This document shows positions 18,400 through 26,953 of a stretch of DNA of 64,000 nucleotides, one piece after another. The translations under genes and the position numbers were made by a program. Position 1 is the stretch's first letter. The number at the start of each line of letters is the position of its first letter. The stretch is from contig NZ_AYKG01000007.1 in NCBI RefSeq assembly GCF_003788585.1, positions 1 through 64,000 on the forward strand, in the 5' to 3' direction. This DNA is from Salinisphaera japonica YTM-1 (GTDB lineage: Bacteria > Pseudomonadota > Gammaproteobacteria > Nevskiales > Salinisphaeraceae). Below the pieces are notes generated by a model. It did no database searches and was not told the DNA's origin. It saw only the letters and a list, made by a program, of their open reading frames with translations.

Positions 18400-19232
18400 G
18401 CGCACAGGCCAAACGTTTTTCCGGCGCCAATATCGCCTTCGGGGTGCTCGGCTGGGCGGTGGCACTTTTGATGTTCTTGCCGCTGATCTGGCTGGTGGTC
18501 ACTGCGTTCAAGACCGAGGCCGAGGCGTTCACCGTCACGCCGCAGCTGTTCTTCGAGCCCACGCTGGAAAGCTTCAAGGCCGCACTCGCCCAGGGCGGCG
18601 GCTACTGGCACTACGCCTGGAACTCGGTGTTCACGGCCGTGGCCTCTACATTGATCGGCCTGGTGCTGACCGTGCCGGCGGCTTATGCCATGGCGTTCTA
18701 TCCGTCCAAGCGCACGGACTTCACGCTGGTCTGGATGGTCTCGACCAAGTTCATTCCGGCGGTGGGCGTGCTGGTGCCGATCTTTCTGGTCTACAAGACT
18801 ATCGGCCTGCTGGATAACGTCTGGGGGCTGATCGCGCTCTACACCGCCATGAACCTGCCGATCATGATCTGGATGGTGTATTCGTATTTTCGCGATATTC
18901 CGAAGGATCTCGTCGAGGCCGCGAATATCGACGGCGCCTCGATGGGCCAGACCATGCGCAAGGTGATCCTGCCGCTGGCGACCCCGGGCCTGGCCTCGAC
19001 CGGCCTGCTGGCCTTGATCCTGGCGTGGAACGAGTCGTTCTGGTCGATCACCATGACCAACCATGCTGCCTCCACGCTGCCGGTCTATATCGCCTCGTTC
19101 AAATCGGCCGAAGGCATGTTCTGGGCCAAGATGTCGGCGGCCTCGGTCCTGTCGATCGCCCCGATCATCGTGCTCGGCTGGTTCGCCCAGCGCCAGATGG
19201 TGCGCGGGCTGACCTTTGGCGCGGTTAAATAA
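18396..19232 (+). CDS. mtlG: Polyol ABC transporter permease, MalG type
   Basis: A 278-aa permease with six helices, partner of the preceding one. The EAA-loop motif reads EAANIDGASMGQTMRKVILPLATPG. The ATGA overlap with mtlF indicates coupled translation. The operon continues with mtlK only after a 266-bp gap that holds a palindromic repeat element. Confidence 0.92.
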   Translation: MSAQAKRFSGANIAFGVLGWAVALLMFLPLIWLVVTAFKTEAEAFTVTPQLFFEPTLESFKAALAQGGGYWHYAWNSVFTAVASTLIGLVLTVPAAYAMAFYPSKRTDFTLVWMVSTKFIPAVGVLVPIFLVYKTIGLLDNVWGLIALYTAMNLPIMIWMVYSYFRDIPKDLVEAANIDGASMGQTMRKVILPLATPGLASTGLLALILAWNESFWSITMTNHAASTLPVYIASFKSAEGMFWAKMSAASVLSIAPIIVLGWFAQRQMVRGLTFGAVK

Positions 19233-19242
19233 AACGATGCCG

Positions 19243-19472
19243 GTCCGCGAATGAACGCCAATGAACGCGAATAAGACAAACACAAAGAAAGACAATCCGC
19301 AGATGGACGCCGATTAACGCAGATTAAAAAGATAAAGACGAAAGAAATTTATTTTAAGCGGTCGGCGGGCGTGTTTAGTCGCGCGCTACAACTCGGATCG
19401 CGCCCTGCCACTAGGGTCATCTGCGGATAAATGACTGTATTCATTAGCATTTATTCGCGTTCATTGGTGGAC
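19243..19472. repeat. Intergenic palindromic repeat, copy B, inside the mtl operon
   Basis: The left end (19243-19274, GTCCGCGAATGAACGCCAAT...) is inverted with respect to the right end (19451-19472, TTATTCGCGTTCATTGGTGG). Inside these lie a second inverted pair: CCGCAGATGGACGCCGATT... near 19298 and ATCTGCGGATAAATG near 19419. The same modules occur in copies A, C and D. The element sits between mtlG and mtlK, which are normally adjacent. Confidence 0.8.
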
Positions 19473-19498
19473 GAATAAAAAACTTCTGAGAGATCAAC

Positions 19499-20614
19499 AT
19501 GGCAGTCGTAGCACTCAAGAACGTCGGCAAGCAGTATCCCGGTGCGGCCGGTCTGGCGGTCGAGGATTTCAATCTGACGACCCATGACGGTGAGTTCATC
19601 GTGCTGGTGGGCCCGTCGGGCTGCGGCAAGACGACCACCATGCGCATGATCGCGGGGCTGGAGGAGCACACCCAGGGCACGATCGAGATCGGCGGGCGCG
19701 ACGTGACGGGCGTCGTGCCCAAGGACCGCGATATCGCCATGGTCTTTCAGAGTTATGCGCTGTATCCCCACATGAGCGTGCGCGACAACATGGCGTTTTC
19801 ATTGAAGCTCAAGAAATACGCCAGGGCCGATATCAAGCAACGCGTGGAAGAGGCCGCCGAGGTGTTGGGCATCACGCCGCTTCTGGATCGCAAGCCGCGG
19901 GCCTTGTCGGGCGGCCAGCGCCAGCGTGTGGCCCTGGGCCGGGCCATCGTGCGCCAGCCGCAGGTGTTTCTGATGGACGAGCCGTTGTCCAATCTGGATG
20001 CCAAGCTGCGCGTGGACATGCGTGCCGAGATCATCAAGCTGCATCGCAAGCTGGGCGTGACCACCTTCTATGTCACCCACGACCAGACCGAGGCCATGAC
20101 GATGGGCCAGCGGATCGCGGTGATGAAAGACGGCGTCGTCCAGCAGATCGACAGCCCCAATAACCTGTATCAGCAGCCGGCCAACGTGTTCGTCGGCGGC
20201 TTCATCGGTACACCGGCCATGAACTTTCTTGATGCCGCGGTGGAAAACGGTACGGCAACCGGCAGCGGCTTCTCGTTGGTGCTGGACGCGGCCCGGCGAG
20301 ATGCCGCCGGCACGCGGGAGCGTCTGCACGTCGGAATTCGGCCCGAGCATCTGCATTTGGCCGGCAACGAGGCCGATGGCCAGTCACTGAGGGGCGAGGT
20401 CGAGGTCGTCGAGCCCCTGGGCGCGCTGACCATGATTCAGGTGCGCGTGGGTGACACCAAGGTCACGGCCCAGATCGAGCCACACCAACAGGTCGCGATG
20501 GGCGATGCCGTTGCGCTGACCTGTGCCGCGGACAAGCTCTATCTGTTCGATGCCGACAGCGAAGACACGCTCATGGGTATCGATTCCGGCGTGGCCGACC
20601 AGCCCGCTGCCTGA
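19499..20614 (+). CDS. mtlK: Polyol ABC transporter ATP-binding protein
   Basis: A 371-aa MalK/UgpC-type ATPase. Walker A GPSGCGKTT (about residues 38-46), Q-loop VFQSYALYPHMSV, signature LSGGQRQRVALGR and Walker B VFLMDEPLSNLDAK are all present, followed by a C-terminal OB-fold regulatory domain (about 240-371). It powers the MtlEFG importer. A terminator hairpin lies between it and mtlD. Confidence 0.94.
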   Translation: MAVVALKNVGKQYPGAAGLAVEDFNLTTHDGEFIVLVGPSGCGKTTTMRMIAGLEEHTQGTIEIGGRDVTGVVPKDRDIAMVFQSYALYPHMSVRDNMAFSLKLKKYARADIKQRVEEAAEVLGITPLLDRKPRALSGGQRQRVALGRAIVRQPQVFLMDEPLSNLDAKLRVDMRAEIIKLHRKLGVTTFYVTHDQTEAMTMGQRIAVMKDGVVQQIDSPNNLYQQPANVFVGGFIGTPAMNFLDAAVENGTATGSGFSLVLDAARRDAAGTRERLHVGIRPEHLHLAGNEADGQSLRGEVEVVEPLGALTMIQVRVGDTKVTAQIEPHQQVAMGDAVALTCAADKLYLFDADSEDTLMGIDSGVADQPAA

Positions 20615-20632
20615 TTCCAACTGTCCCTGACT

Positions 20633-20663
20633 CGGCGATCGGCAGGGCCGGTCGCCGCTTTTT
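20633..20663 (+). terminator. Intrinsic terminator between mtlK and mtlD
   Basis: A 9-10-bp stem with one G-U pair (20633-20642 with 20648-20657), 5-nt loop and a T5 tract (20659-20663), only 14 bp before the mtlD start. It probably acts as an attenuator, because no clear promoter for mtlD was found after it. Confidence 0.7.
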
Positions 20664-20676
20664 CTGGAGCCTTGAT

Positions 20677-22152
20677 ATGCCCGCACTCAACAACGCGGCA
20701 CTCGGCCAGCTCGACGCCGGCGTGGCCACGCCGACCTATGACCGCAGCCAGGTCACTGCCGGCATCGTGCATTTCGGCGTGGGTGGGTTTCATCGTGCCC
20801 ATCAGGCGATGTATCTCGACGACCTGATGAACGCCGGCCAGGCGCTGGATTTTGGTATCTGCGGCGTGGGCGTCATGCCGTCGGACAAGCACATGGCTGA
20901 TGTCATGGCTGCTCAGGACGGGCTGTATACGCTGGTCGAAAAACACGCCGACGGCACCTACGCGCCGCGCGTGATCGGCTCGATCATCGACTACAAGTTT
21001 GCCCCGGACAACGTCGAGGACGTGCTGGCCACCATGGCTGCCGAGACGACGAAGATTGTCTCGCTCACCGTCACCGAAGGCGGCTACAACTTCCATCACG
21101 TCACCGGCGAGTTCGACTTCGATAATGCCGATGTGGCGCACGATCTGAGCGATAGGGCAGCGCCCAAGACCACGTTCGGCCTGGTCGCCGAAGCGCTGTG
21201 CCGGCGCCGGGCGGCCGGCACGCCGCCGTTCACGGTCATGTCCTGCGACAATATTCAGGGCAACGGCGATGTGGCACGTGAAATGTTCACGGCCTTTGCC
21301 AACGCCAAGAACGCCGAACTCGGCGCCTGGATCGTGGACAACGTGGCGTTTCCCAATTCCATGGTCGATCGCATCACGCCGGTGACCACTGATGCGGATC
21401 GCGGCGAGATCACCGAACGTTTTGGCATTACCGATGCCTGGCCGGTGGTCTGCGAGCCGTTCACCCAGTGGGTGCTCGAAGATCATTTCACCCTGGGGCG
21501 GCCGGCCTATGACGATGTGGGCGTGCAGATCGTCGACGACGTCATGCCCTACGAGCTGATGAAGCTGCGCCTGCTCAACGCCAGCCATCAGGCGTTGACG
21601 TATTTTGGCTACCTGGCGGGTTATCGCTATGCCCACGAGGTGTGCCAGGACCCGCTGTTCGCCGATTTCCTCATGGCCTACATGACCCACGAAGGCCAGC
21701 CCACGCTACGCCCTGTGCCCGGCGTGGATCTCGACGACTACAAGCAGACCTTGATCGCGCGGTTTTCCAACCCGGAGATCCGCGACACGCTGGCCCGGCT
21801 ATGTGCCGAGTCGTCCGACCGGATTCCCAAGTGGCTGATGCCGGTGGTGCGCGAGCAGCTGGCCGCCGGTGGTGATATCCATCGCAGCGCGGCGGTGGTG
21901 GCCAGCTGGGCGCGCTATGCCGAGGGCACGGATGAGGCCGGTGAGCCGATCGAGATCGTGGACCGCCTGGCCGAGTCGTTAAAAACCACGGCCAAGCACA
22001 ATCGCGACAACCCCACGGCCTTCATCGAAAACCGTGAACTGTTCGGTGACGTGATCGACGACGAACGCTTCGTGTCGGCTTATACCCAGGCGTTGGACTG
22101 CCTGCACCGTGACGGCGCGCGCGCCACGCTGGAGATGCTGGCCCGGAAATAG
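20677..22152 (+). CDS. mtlD: Mannitol 2-dehydrogenase (polyol long-chain dehydrogenase)
   Basis: A 491-aa NAD-dependent enzyme oxidising mannitol to fructose, and usually also D-arabitol to D-xylulose and sorbitol to fructose. The nucleotide-binding N-terminus (IVHFGVGGFHRAHQAMYLDDL), SLTVTEGGYNF, the SCDNIQGNG motif and the catalytic Lys segment MKLRLLNASHQAL identify the family. The ribosome-binding site GGAG is ten nt upstream. The two products would be taken by the PfkB kinase and the xylulokinase of the same locus. Confidence 0.94.
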   Translation: MPALNNAALGQLDAGVATPTYDRSQVTAGIVHFGVGGFHRAHQAMYLDDLMNAGQALDFGICGVGVMPSDKHMADVMAAQDGLYTLVEKHADGTYAPRVIGSIIDYKFAPDNVEDVLATMAAETTKIVSLTVTEGGYNFHHVTGEFDFDNADVAHDLSDRAAPKTTFGLVAEALCRRRAAGTPPFTVMSCDNIQGNGDVAREMFTAFANAKNAELGAWIVDNVAFPNSMVDRITPVTTDADRGEITERFGITDAWPVVCEPFTQWVLEDHFTLGRPAYDDVGVQIVDDVMPYELMKLRLLNASHQALTYFGYLAGYRYAHEVCQDPLFADFLMAYMTHEGQPTLRPVPGVDLDDYKQTLIARFSNPEIRDTLARLCAESSDRIPKWLMPVVREQLAAGGDIHRSAAVVASWARYAEGTDEAGEPIEIVDRLAESLKTTAKHNRDNPTAFIENRELFGDVIDDERFVSAYTQALDCLHRDGARATLEMLARK

Positions 22153-22176
22153 CCGCAGAGTGCAGCCAGTCTTGCA

Positions 22177-22195
22177 AATGAGAATGATTCTTAAT
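22177..22195. promoter_or_regulatory. Fur box upstream of siderophore receptor
   Basis: The 19-bp sequence AATGAGAATGATTCTTAAT matches the Fur consensus and shares the core ATGAGAATGATT with the box at 34784. It lies 64 bp ahead of the receptor start, where it would block transcription when iron is plentiful. Confidence 0.85.
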
Positions 22196-22259
22196 AAAGT
22201 CTGTCGCGGCTGATCATCTTCAGCCAGCGCCTTGCTGCGCTTTATCGATAGGAAGTCTA

Positions 22260-24398
22260 ATGTCAGAACAGATGCCGATTCGGCGTCGGCATTGCCGATT
22301 CGCCATCGCCGGGGTGAGCGCAGCGCTCGCGACGACGGCTTTTTCTGCGGCCTATGCCCAGACCGAGCGGGCCCCCGTACCCGCGGCACCAGCGCCCGCC
22401 GCGCCGGTTCCCGCAGCGCCCGAGGGATCGGCTACGACCACGCTGGCGCCGGTGGTCGTTACCGAAACCGCGCTGAAGATCGCGATTCCCCTGAGTGAGA
22501 CGCCGCGCTCGGTGTCGGTTGTCGATCAACAAGAGCTCATCGATCGTAACGTCCAGTCCCTGGACGATGCGCTGCGCTATCGCGCGGGTATCCTGACCGG
22601 CCAATTCGGCGACGACAACAACACCGACTGGTTCAAGGTGCGCGGCTTTGATGCCATCACCTATCAAGACGGGCTGCGCATCTATCAGGAAGGGTTCTAT
22701 CAGTGGATGGTGCCGCCTTACGGCATTGAGCGGGTCGAGGTGTTCAAGGGCCCGTCGTCTATTCTTTATGGTCAGGCGCCGCCCGGCGGCTTGATCAACA
22801 CCATCAGCAAGCGGCCCGCGGATGAAACACGGGGGCGCGTGGACGCCGGGTTCGGTAATCGCAACTATCGCCGGCTGGGGTTTGATGTCTCGGGCCCGAT
22901 CAAGAACCACGACAACGTTCAATATCGGCTCGTGGGCCAATACAAGGCGCGCGAGGGCCAGGTCGACTATAGCGAAAACACGCGTTATTACATCGCCCCC
23001 AGCCTGAACATCGATTTCACCGACGACACCCAGCTTACGATTCTCACCAGTTTCCAGCGTGATAACGGCCGCCCCACCAATCCGTTCAAGCTGGCCTACG
23101 GCACGCTCAACGACACCCCATTCGGCAAGGTTGATCGTGGGACCAGCTACAGCGAGCCAGCCTACGATCGCAACCAGGCCGAGCAGAACCAGGTCGGTTA
23201 TCAGTTCAGGCACGCCTTCGACGACACATGGACGTTCAAGCAGAACGCCCGCTACAGCCATCGGGAACTCGAGCTGCGCAGCAGCTACGTGCTGGCGCGC
23301 GTGGGCGAGCGCCAGGGCTCTCGCGGGCTGGTTTATCGCGACGGCGAGCTGGATGCCTGGACCATCGATAACCAGCTCGTCGGCGAGTGGCAGTGGGAGA
23401 ACGTCGAAAACACGCTGCTGCTGGGGTTGGATTATCAGCACATCGATCAGGACGGCCAGGAGGGCAATCTGTCGTCCTTCGGCCAACCGATTGATCTGTT
23501 TGATCCGGAGTACGGTAATTTTCAGCCGATTGCCGACGGCGACCTCGTCAAGCGCCAGATCAAGGGCAAGCAGACCGGGCTGTATGTTCAAAATCAGACC
23601 AAGCTCTATGACCGGCTCGTGCTGCTGGGCGGCGTGCGCTATGACATGGCTGATCAGACCAACACCAACCGCACCGCCGGCACCGCCCAGGGTTATGACG
23701 TCGACAACTATTCCTACACCGGCGGCATCCTGTTCGAGGCGGGCTACGGGCTGTCGCCGTATTTCAGCTATACCGAGTCGTTTGATCCGTTGGGCCGGAC
23801 AACGGAGGCCGCAGAACAATACGAGCCGCGTCAGGGGCGTCAGTACGAAACCGGCATCAAGTTCGCCCCGAACGGCTGGGACGGCTACGCCACGCTGGCC
23901 GCGTTCGATCTGACCGAAACCAATACCCTGATCACATCGCCGGCCGGCTTTCAGGTCCAGAGCGGTGAGCGACAATCCCAGGGCATCGAGTTTGAAACCG
24001 TGGGCTATATCGGCCGTGGCGTGCAGCTCATCGGCAGCTATTCGTATACCGATACCGAAGTCGATGTGTCAGAAGCCGTACGTGGGGCACGCGCTGCCCT
24101 GATTCCGCGCCACCAGGCTTCACTGCGCGCGGAATACGAGTTCGCCCCGAACACGGTCTTGTCCAATTTCAAGGTCGGCCTGGGCGCACGCTATGTCGGT
24201 GAAAGCGTCGACGGCGATCTGACCGTGCCGGATTACACGGTTTTCGACGCGCTGGCCATCTACGATGTGGACGAGCATTGGCAGGTCCAGGTCAACGGCA
24301 CCAATATTTTCAACAAGGATTACGTCGCAAGCTGTGACTACTGGTGCTACTACGGCGCACCGGCCAGCGTGATCGGCAACATCAGTTATCGGTGGTAA
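22260..24398 (+). CDS. TonB-dependent siderophore receptor
   Basis: A 712-aa outer-membrane receptor. The start has AGGAAG upstream; a signal peptide ends near AAYAQ, followed by a Pro/Ala-rich linker and a TonB-box-like segment (LAPVVVTE). The plug domain (about 75-190) shows SETPRSVSVVDQQEL, FKVRGFD and VEVFKGPSSILYGQAPPGGLIN, typical of ferric-siderophore receptors of the FhuE/FpvA type. The barrel ends with NISYRW, a proper terminal aromatic. Fur box 64 bp upstream. The siderophore cannot be deduced. Confidence 0.93.
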   Translation: MSEQMPIRRRHCRFAIAGVSAALATTAFSAAYAQTERAPVPAAPAPAAPVPAAPEGSATTTLAPVVVTETALKIAIPLSETPRSVSVVDQQELIDRNVQSLDDALRYRAGILTGQFGDDNNTDWFKVRGFDAITYQDGLRIYQEGFYQWMVPPYGIERVEVFKGPSSILYGQAPPGGLINTISKRPADETRGRVDAGFGNRNYRRLGFDVSGPIKNHDNVQYRLVGQYKAREGQVDYSENTRYYIAPSLNIDFTDDTQLTILTSFQRDNGRPTNPFKLAYGTLNDTPFGKVDRGTSYSEPAYDRNQAEQNQVGYQFRHAFDDTWTFKQNARYSHRELELRSSYVLARVGERQGSRGLVYRDGELDAWTIDNQLVGEWQWENVENTLLLGLDYQHIDQDGQEGNLSSFGQPIDLFDPEYGNFQPIADGDLVKRQIKGKQTGLYVQNQTKLYDRLVLLGGVRYDMADQTNTNRTAGTAQGYDVDNYSYTGGILFEAGYGLSPYFSYTESFDPLGRTTEAAEQYEPRQGRQYETGIKFAPNGWDGYATLAAFDLTETNTLITSPAGFQVQSGERQSQGIEFETVGYIGRGVQLIGSYSYTDTEVDVSEAVRGARAALIPRHQASLRAEYEFAPNTVLSNFKVGLGARYVGESVDGDLTVPDYTVFDALAIYDVDEHWQVQVNGTNIFNKDYVASCDYWCYYGAPASVIGNISYRW

Positions 24399-24407
24399 TC
24401 GTGTGGT

Positions 24408-24437
24408 GCTGCGACGAGCTGTATTACTCGTCGCAGC
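24408..24437. terminator. Hairpin between convergent receptor and KAS III-like genes
   Basis: A perfect 11-bp stem (24408-24418 with 24427-24437) and an 8-nt loop, 9 bp after the receptor stop. No T-tract on either strand, so any terminator function would be bidirectional and possibly weak. Confidence 0.5.
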
Positions 24438-24486
24438 CTCGTCTGCGGGCTGCCCGGCGTCCGTTGCCCAGGGCAGGGCTAGCCCG

Positions 24487-25533
24487 CTAGTCCTGCTCGC
24501 TCAGTAGAAAATCCGAGGGCAGACGCACCAGCGTGGCGCCCCAGGACAGGCCCACACCAAAGCCCACGAGCAGCACCAGCGCGCCGGGTTTGATCTGGCC
24601 GGTCAATACCGCCCGTTTGAGCGCGATCGGCACGCTACAGGACACGGTGTTGCCGATGTCCTCCATACAGACCACGAACTTTTCGTCCGGCAGGCCCAGC
24701 CGGTCACGGATGCCACCCAGCACCATGGCGCTGGCCTGGTGCGGCACCACGGCATCGACATCGTCGAGCGTGATGCCGGCCTTGTCGCAGGTCTCGCGCA
24801 CGGCCCGCGGAACTTCTCGCAGCGTGAACTCGACCACGGCCCGGCCGTTCATGAAGATGTTGTGATCCGAGCGCGTGTTGCCGTGGCGATCGGTATATTC
24901 CTCGGCCTCGGTATCGGCCGCGCGTCGGCGCATGCCCGAGGTCGGCACGATTAGATCGTCCGCGCCGCGCCCGTCGGTGCCGTAGACGAAGGGCCCGATA
25001 CGCGGCTCGCCCTCGGCCTCGCGATCGGTGAGCAGTGTCGCGGCCGCGGCATCGCCGAACAGCGCCCGCACGCTCTTGTCGCCCGGGTTGACGAACTTAG
25101 AATACGTATCGGCGGTGATCAGCAGCAGGCGTTTGGCCTGGCCCGACTCGATCAGTGCCTTGGCCACGCCCAGCGCATAGATATAACCGGAACAGCCCAG
25201 GTTGATATCCAGCGCGCCGATATGCGTGGGCAGGCCCAGACGCTCTTGCACCAGGCATGCGGTGGTCGGGGCCAGATAATCCGGTGTCTGGGTGGTGAAG
25301 ATCAGGTAATCGATCGAGTTCCGGTCGATGCCGGTCTTTTCGATCAGGCGTTCGGCGGCCACGACGCCGAAGTCCGACGCACACTCAGCCTCGCCCGCGA
25401 CATGCCGGGCTCGGATGCCGGTCTTTTCAGCAATCCGCTCGAGTGGCCAGTTGGGAAAGCGCGCCGCGATCTCTTCGATGGATTCGGTGCGCTCGGGGAG
25501 CATGTATTCGATGGCGTCTATGACAGCAGACAT
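24487..25533 (-). CDS. 3-oxoacyl-ACP synthase III (FabH-like) family protein
   Basis: A 348-aa thiolase-fold condensing enzyme with the KAS III triad: Cys114 in NLGCSGYIYAL, His265 in VPHQAS and Asn295 in EDIGNTVSCS. The length is slightly above that of housekeeping FabH, and a charged, variable loop at about 200-225 (MRRRAADTEAEEYTDRHGN) is unlike it. It stands alone, without other fatty-acid genes, beside a rhodanese gene and between a siderophore receptor and a siderophore importer. It could start a specialised acyl chain, a quinolone or other secondary product; the substrate is unknown. Confidence 0.85.
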   Translation of the reverse strand: MSAVIDAIEYMLPERTESIEEIAARFPNWPLERIAEKTGIRARHVAGEAECASDFGVVAAERLIEKTGIDRNSIDYLIFTTQTPDYLAPTTACLVQERLGLPTHIGALDINLGCSGYIYALGVAKALIESGQAKRLLLITADTYSKFVNPGDKSVRALFGDAAAATLLTDREAEGEPRIGPFVYGTDGRGADDLIVPTSGMRRRAADTEAEEYTDRHGNTRSDHNIFMNGRAVVEFTLREVPRAVRETCDKAGITLDDVDAVVPHQASAMVLGGIRDRLGLPDEKFVVCMEDIGNTVSCSVPIALKRAVLTGQIKPGALVLLVGFGVGLSWGATLVRLPSDFLLSEQD

Positions 25534-25632
25534 CGGACCTCTGCGGGGCTAGTCGTGGATCGGGGCAAGGCAGTACATCGCGCGGGAGGCTCTTGTTGGC
25601 CAGTATCTGCGCGATACACGTATTATAACGGG

Positions 25633-26010
25633 TTACTCGACCGGATAACCGGCGTCGTGCCAATCGGCGAACCCGCCGGTCATGACTTGGACATCGGCGT
25701 AGCCGGCAGCCCGCAGGATTTCAGCCGCACGTTCGGCGCGGGCGCCGACTTTGCAATACGTGATCACGGGCGTGCCAAAGGCCAGATCCAGATCCGGATC
25801 GCTGGCAACCCGGGGCAGCGGATGCAATCGCGCCCCGGCAATATGGCCGGCGGCCCATTCATCGGGCTCGCGCACGTCGATCATCGTGGCGCCTTCTTTT
25901 TGCGCGGTGCGTGCCTGATGATGATCGAGCACGGGCAGGGTGTCGTCCTCGGGCGCTTTGTCGGGGCCGTTGAGCGTCTTGTTCACGGCGCGGCGGAGAT
26001 GATCGAGCAT
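25633..26010 (-). CDS. Rhodanese-domain protein
   Basis: A 125-aa single-domain sulfurtransferase. The CH2A region reads ATMIDVREPDEWAAGHIAGA and the active-site loop is YCKVGARAERAA with Cys at the first loop position, as in functional rhodaneses. The ATG at 26010 is chosen because the protein then begins with a plausible amphipathic helix; a GTG at 26097 would add 29 residues without homology features. Neither start has a strong ribosome-binding site. Cytoplasmic. It lies 99 bp upstream of the KAS III-like gene and may be co-transcribed with it. Confidence 0.8.
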   Translation of the reverse strand: MLDHLRRAVNKTLNGPDKAPEDDTLPVLDHHQARTAQKEGATMIDVREPDEWAAGHIAGARLHPLPRVASDPDLDLAFGTPVITYCKVGARAERAAEILRAAGYADVQVMTGGFADWHDAGYPVE

Positions 26011-26112
26011 GGTCGGGCGGTTCGACGAGCATTGAATACCCGTTAGATTACGCCATTCGTCGGATACTGTCGTGCCGCCGCCGCGGCCGGCGAGCACTGC
26101 TTTGATGTGTCA

Positions 26113-26131
26113 TTGATACTCATTCGTATTT
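26113..26131. promoter_or_regulatory. Possible Fur-type box upstream of siderophore importer
   Basis: The sequence TTGATACTCATTCGTATTT has partial dyad symmetry (GATAC/GTATT) and some Fur-like character but is clearly weaker than the boxes at 22177 and 34784. It lies 55 bp ahead of the ATPase gene. Confidence 0.4.
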
Positions 26132-26185
26132 AGCATAAGGTTGCGGCGTCACCCACGATGCGTCGACCACGCATCCGGAGTTTCG

Positions 26186-26953
26186 ATGTTCGAAGTCAAT
26201 GCCTGCCGTTTCGAAGTGCAAGGACGCTGCCTGCTCGAGGCATCCGGCCTGTGTTTCGAGGAAGGAAAGGTCTACGGGCTGATCGGACACAACGGCTCCG
26301 GCAAGTCGACGCTTCTGAAGCTTCTGGCCCGCCAGCAGTGTGCAAGCTGCGGCGAGATCTGTCTGAACGGCCGGGCCGTGGATTCCTGGGGCAATCGTGA
26401 GTTCGCGCGTAACGTGGCTTATCTGCCACAACACTTGCCCAGTGCCGAAAGCCTGACGGTGCGTGAGCTGGTGGCGTTTGGCCGCTATCCCTGGCACGGC
26501 CTGTTCGGCCGGCTGTCGAAGAAAGACAAGGCCCAGGTTCAGCAGGCCATGGAACGGACCCAGACCGATGGCTTTGCCGATCGCATGGTCGATACGCTGT
26601 CCGGCGGTGAGCGCCAGCGCGTATGGCTGGCCATGCTGCTTGCACAGGGCAGCCGTTTCCTGCTGCTGGACGAGCCGCTCTCGGCGCTGGATATCGCCCA
26701 CCAGGTCGATACGCTCTCGCTTATCCGTACCCTGTGTCGCGAGCTTGGCGTGGGCGTGATCATCGTGCTCCACGATGTGAATATGGTCTCGCGCTACTGT
26801 GACCAGCTGGTGGCGCTGCGTGGCGGCCAGCTGCTGGCCCAGGGCAGCCCCGGCGAGCTGATGGACGATGCCACGCTCGAGGCCATCTACGGCATCCGCA
26901 TGAGCGTGATGTCGCACCCGACTGACCACCACCCGATCGCCGTCGTTCAGTGA
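26186..26953 (+). CDS. Ferric-siderophore ABC transporter ATP-binding protein
   Basis: A 255-aa ATPase of the FepC/FhuC family. Walker A GHNGSGKST, Q-loop YLPQHLPSAESLTVRELVAFGRYPWHG-type segment, signature LSGGERQRVWLAM and Walker B FLLLDEPLSALD are intact. ATG at 26186 with GGAG six nt upstream. First gene of a three-gene importer operon; its stop codon overlaps the GTG start of the next gene. Confidence 0.93.
   Translation: MFEVNACRFEVQGRCLLEASGLCFEEGKVYGLIGHNGSGKSTLLKLLARQQCASCGEICLNGRAVDSWGNREFARNVAYLPQHLPSAESLTVRELVAFGRYPWHGLFGRLSKKDKAQVQQAMERTQTDGFADRMVDTLSGGERQRVWLAMLLAQGSRFLLLDEPLSALDIAHQVDTLSLIRTLCRELGVGVIIVLHDVNMVSRYCDQLVALRGGQLLAQGSPGELMDDATLEAIYGIRMSVMSHPTDHHPIAVVQ

Noticed and set aside
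22263-23975. 570-aa minus-strand open frame
   Set aside because: Antisense to the siderophore receptor; the composition and lack of any motif mark it as a GC-rich shadow frame.
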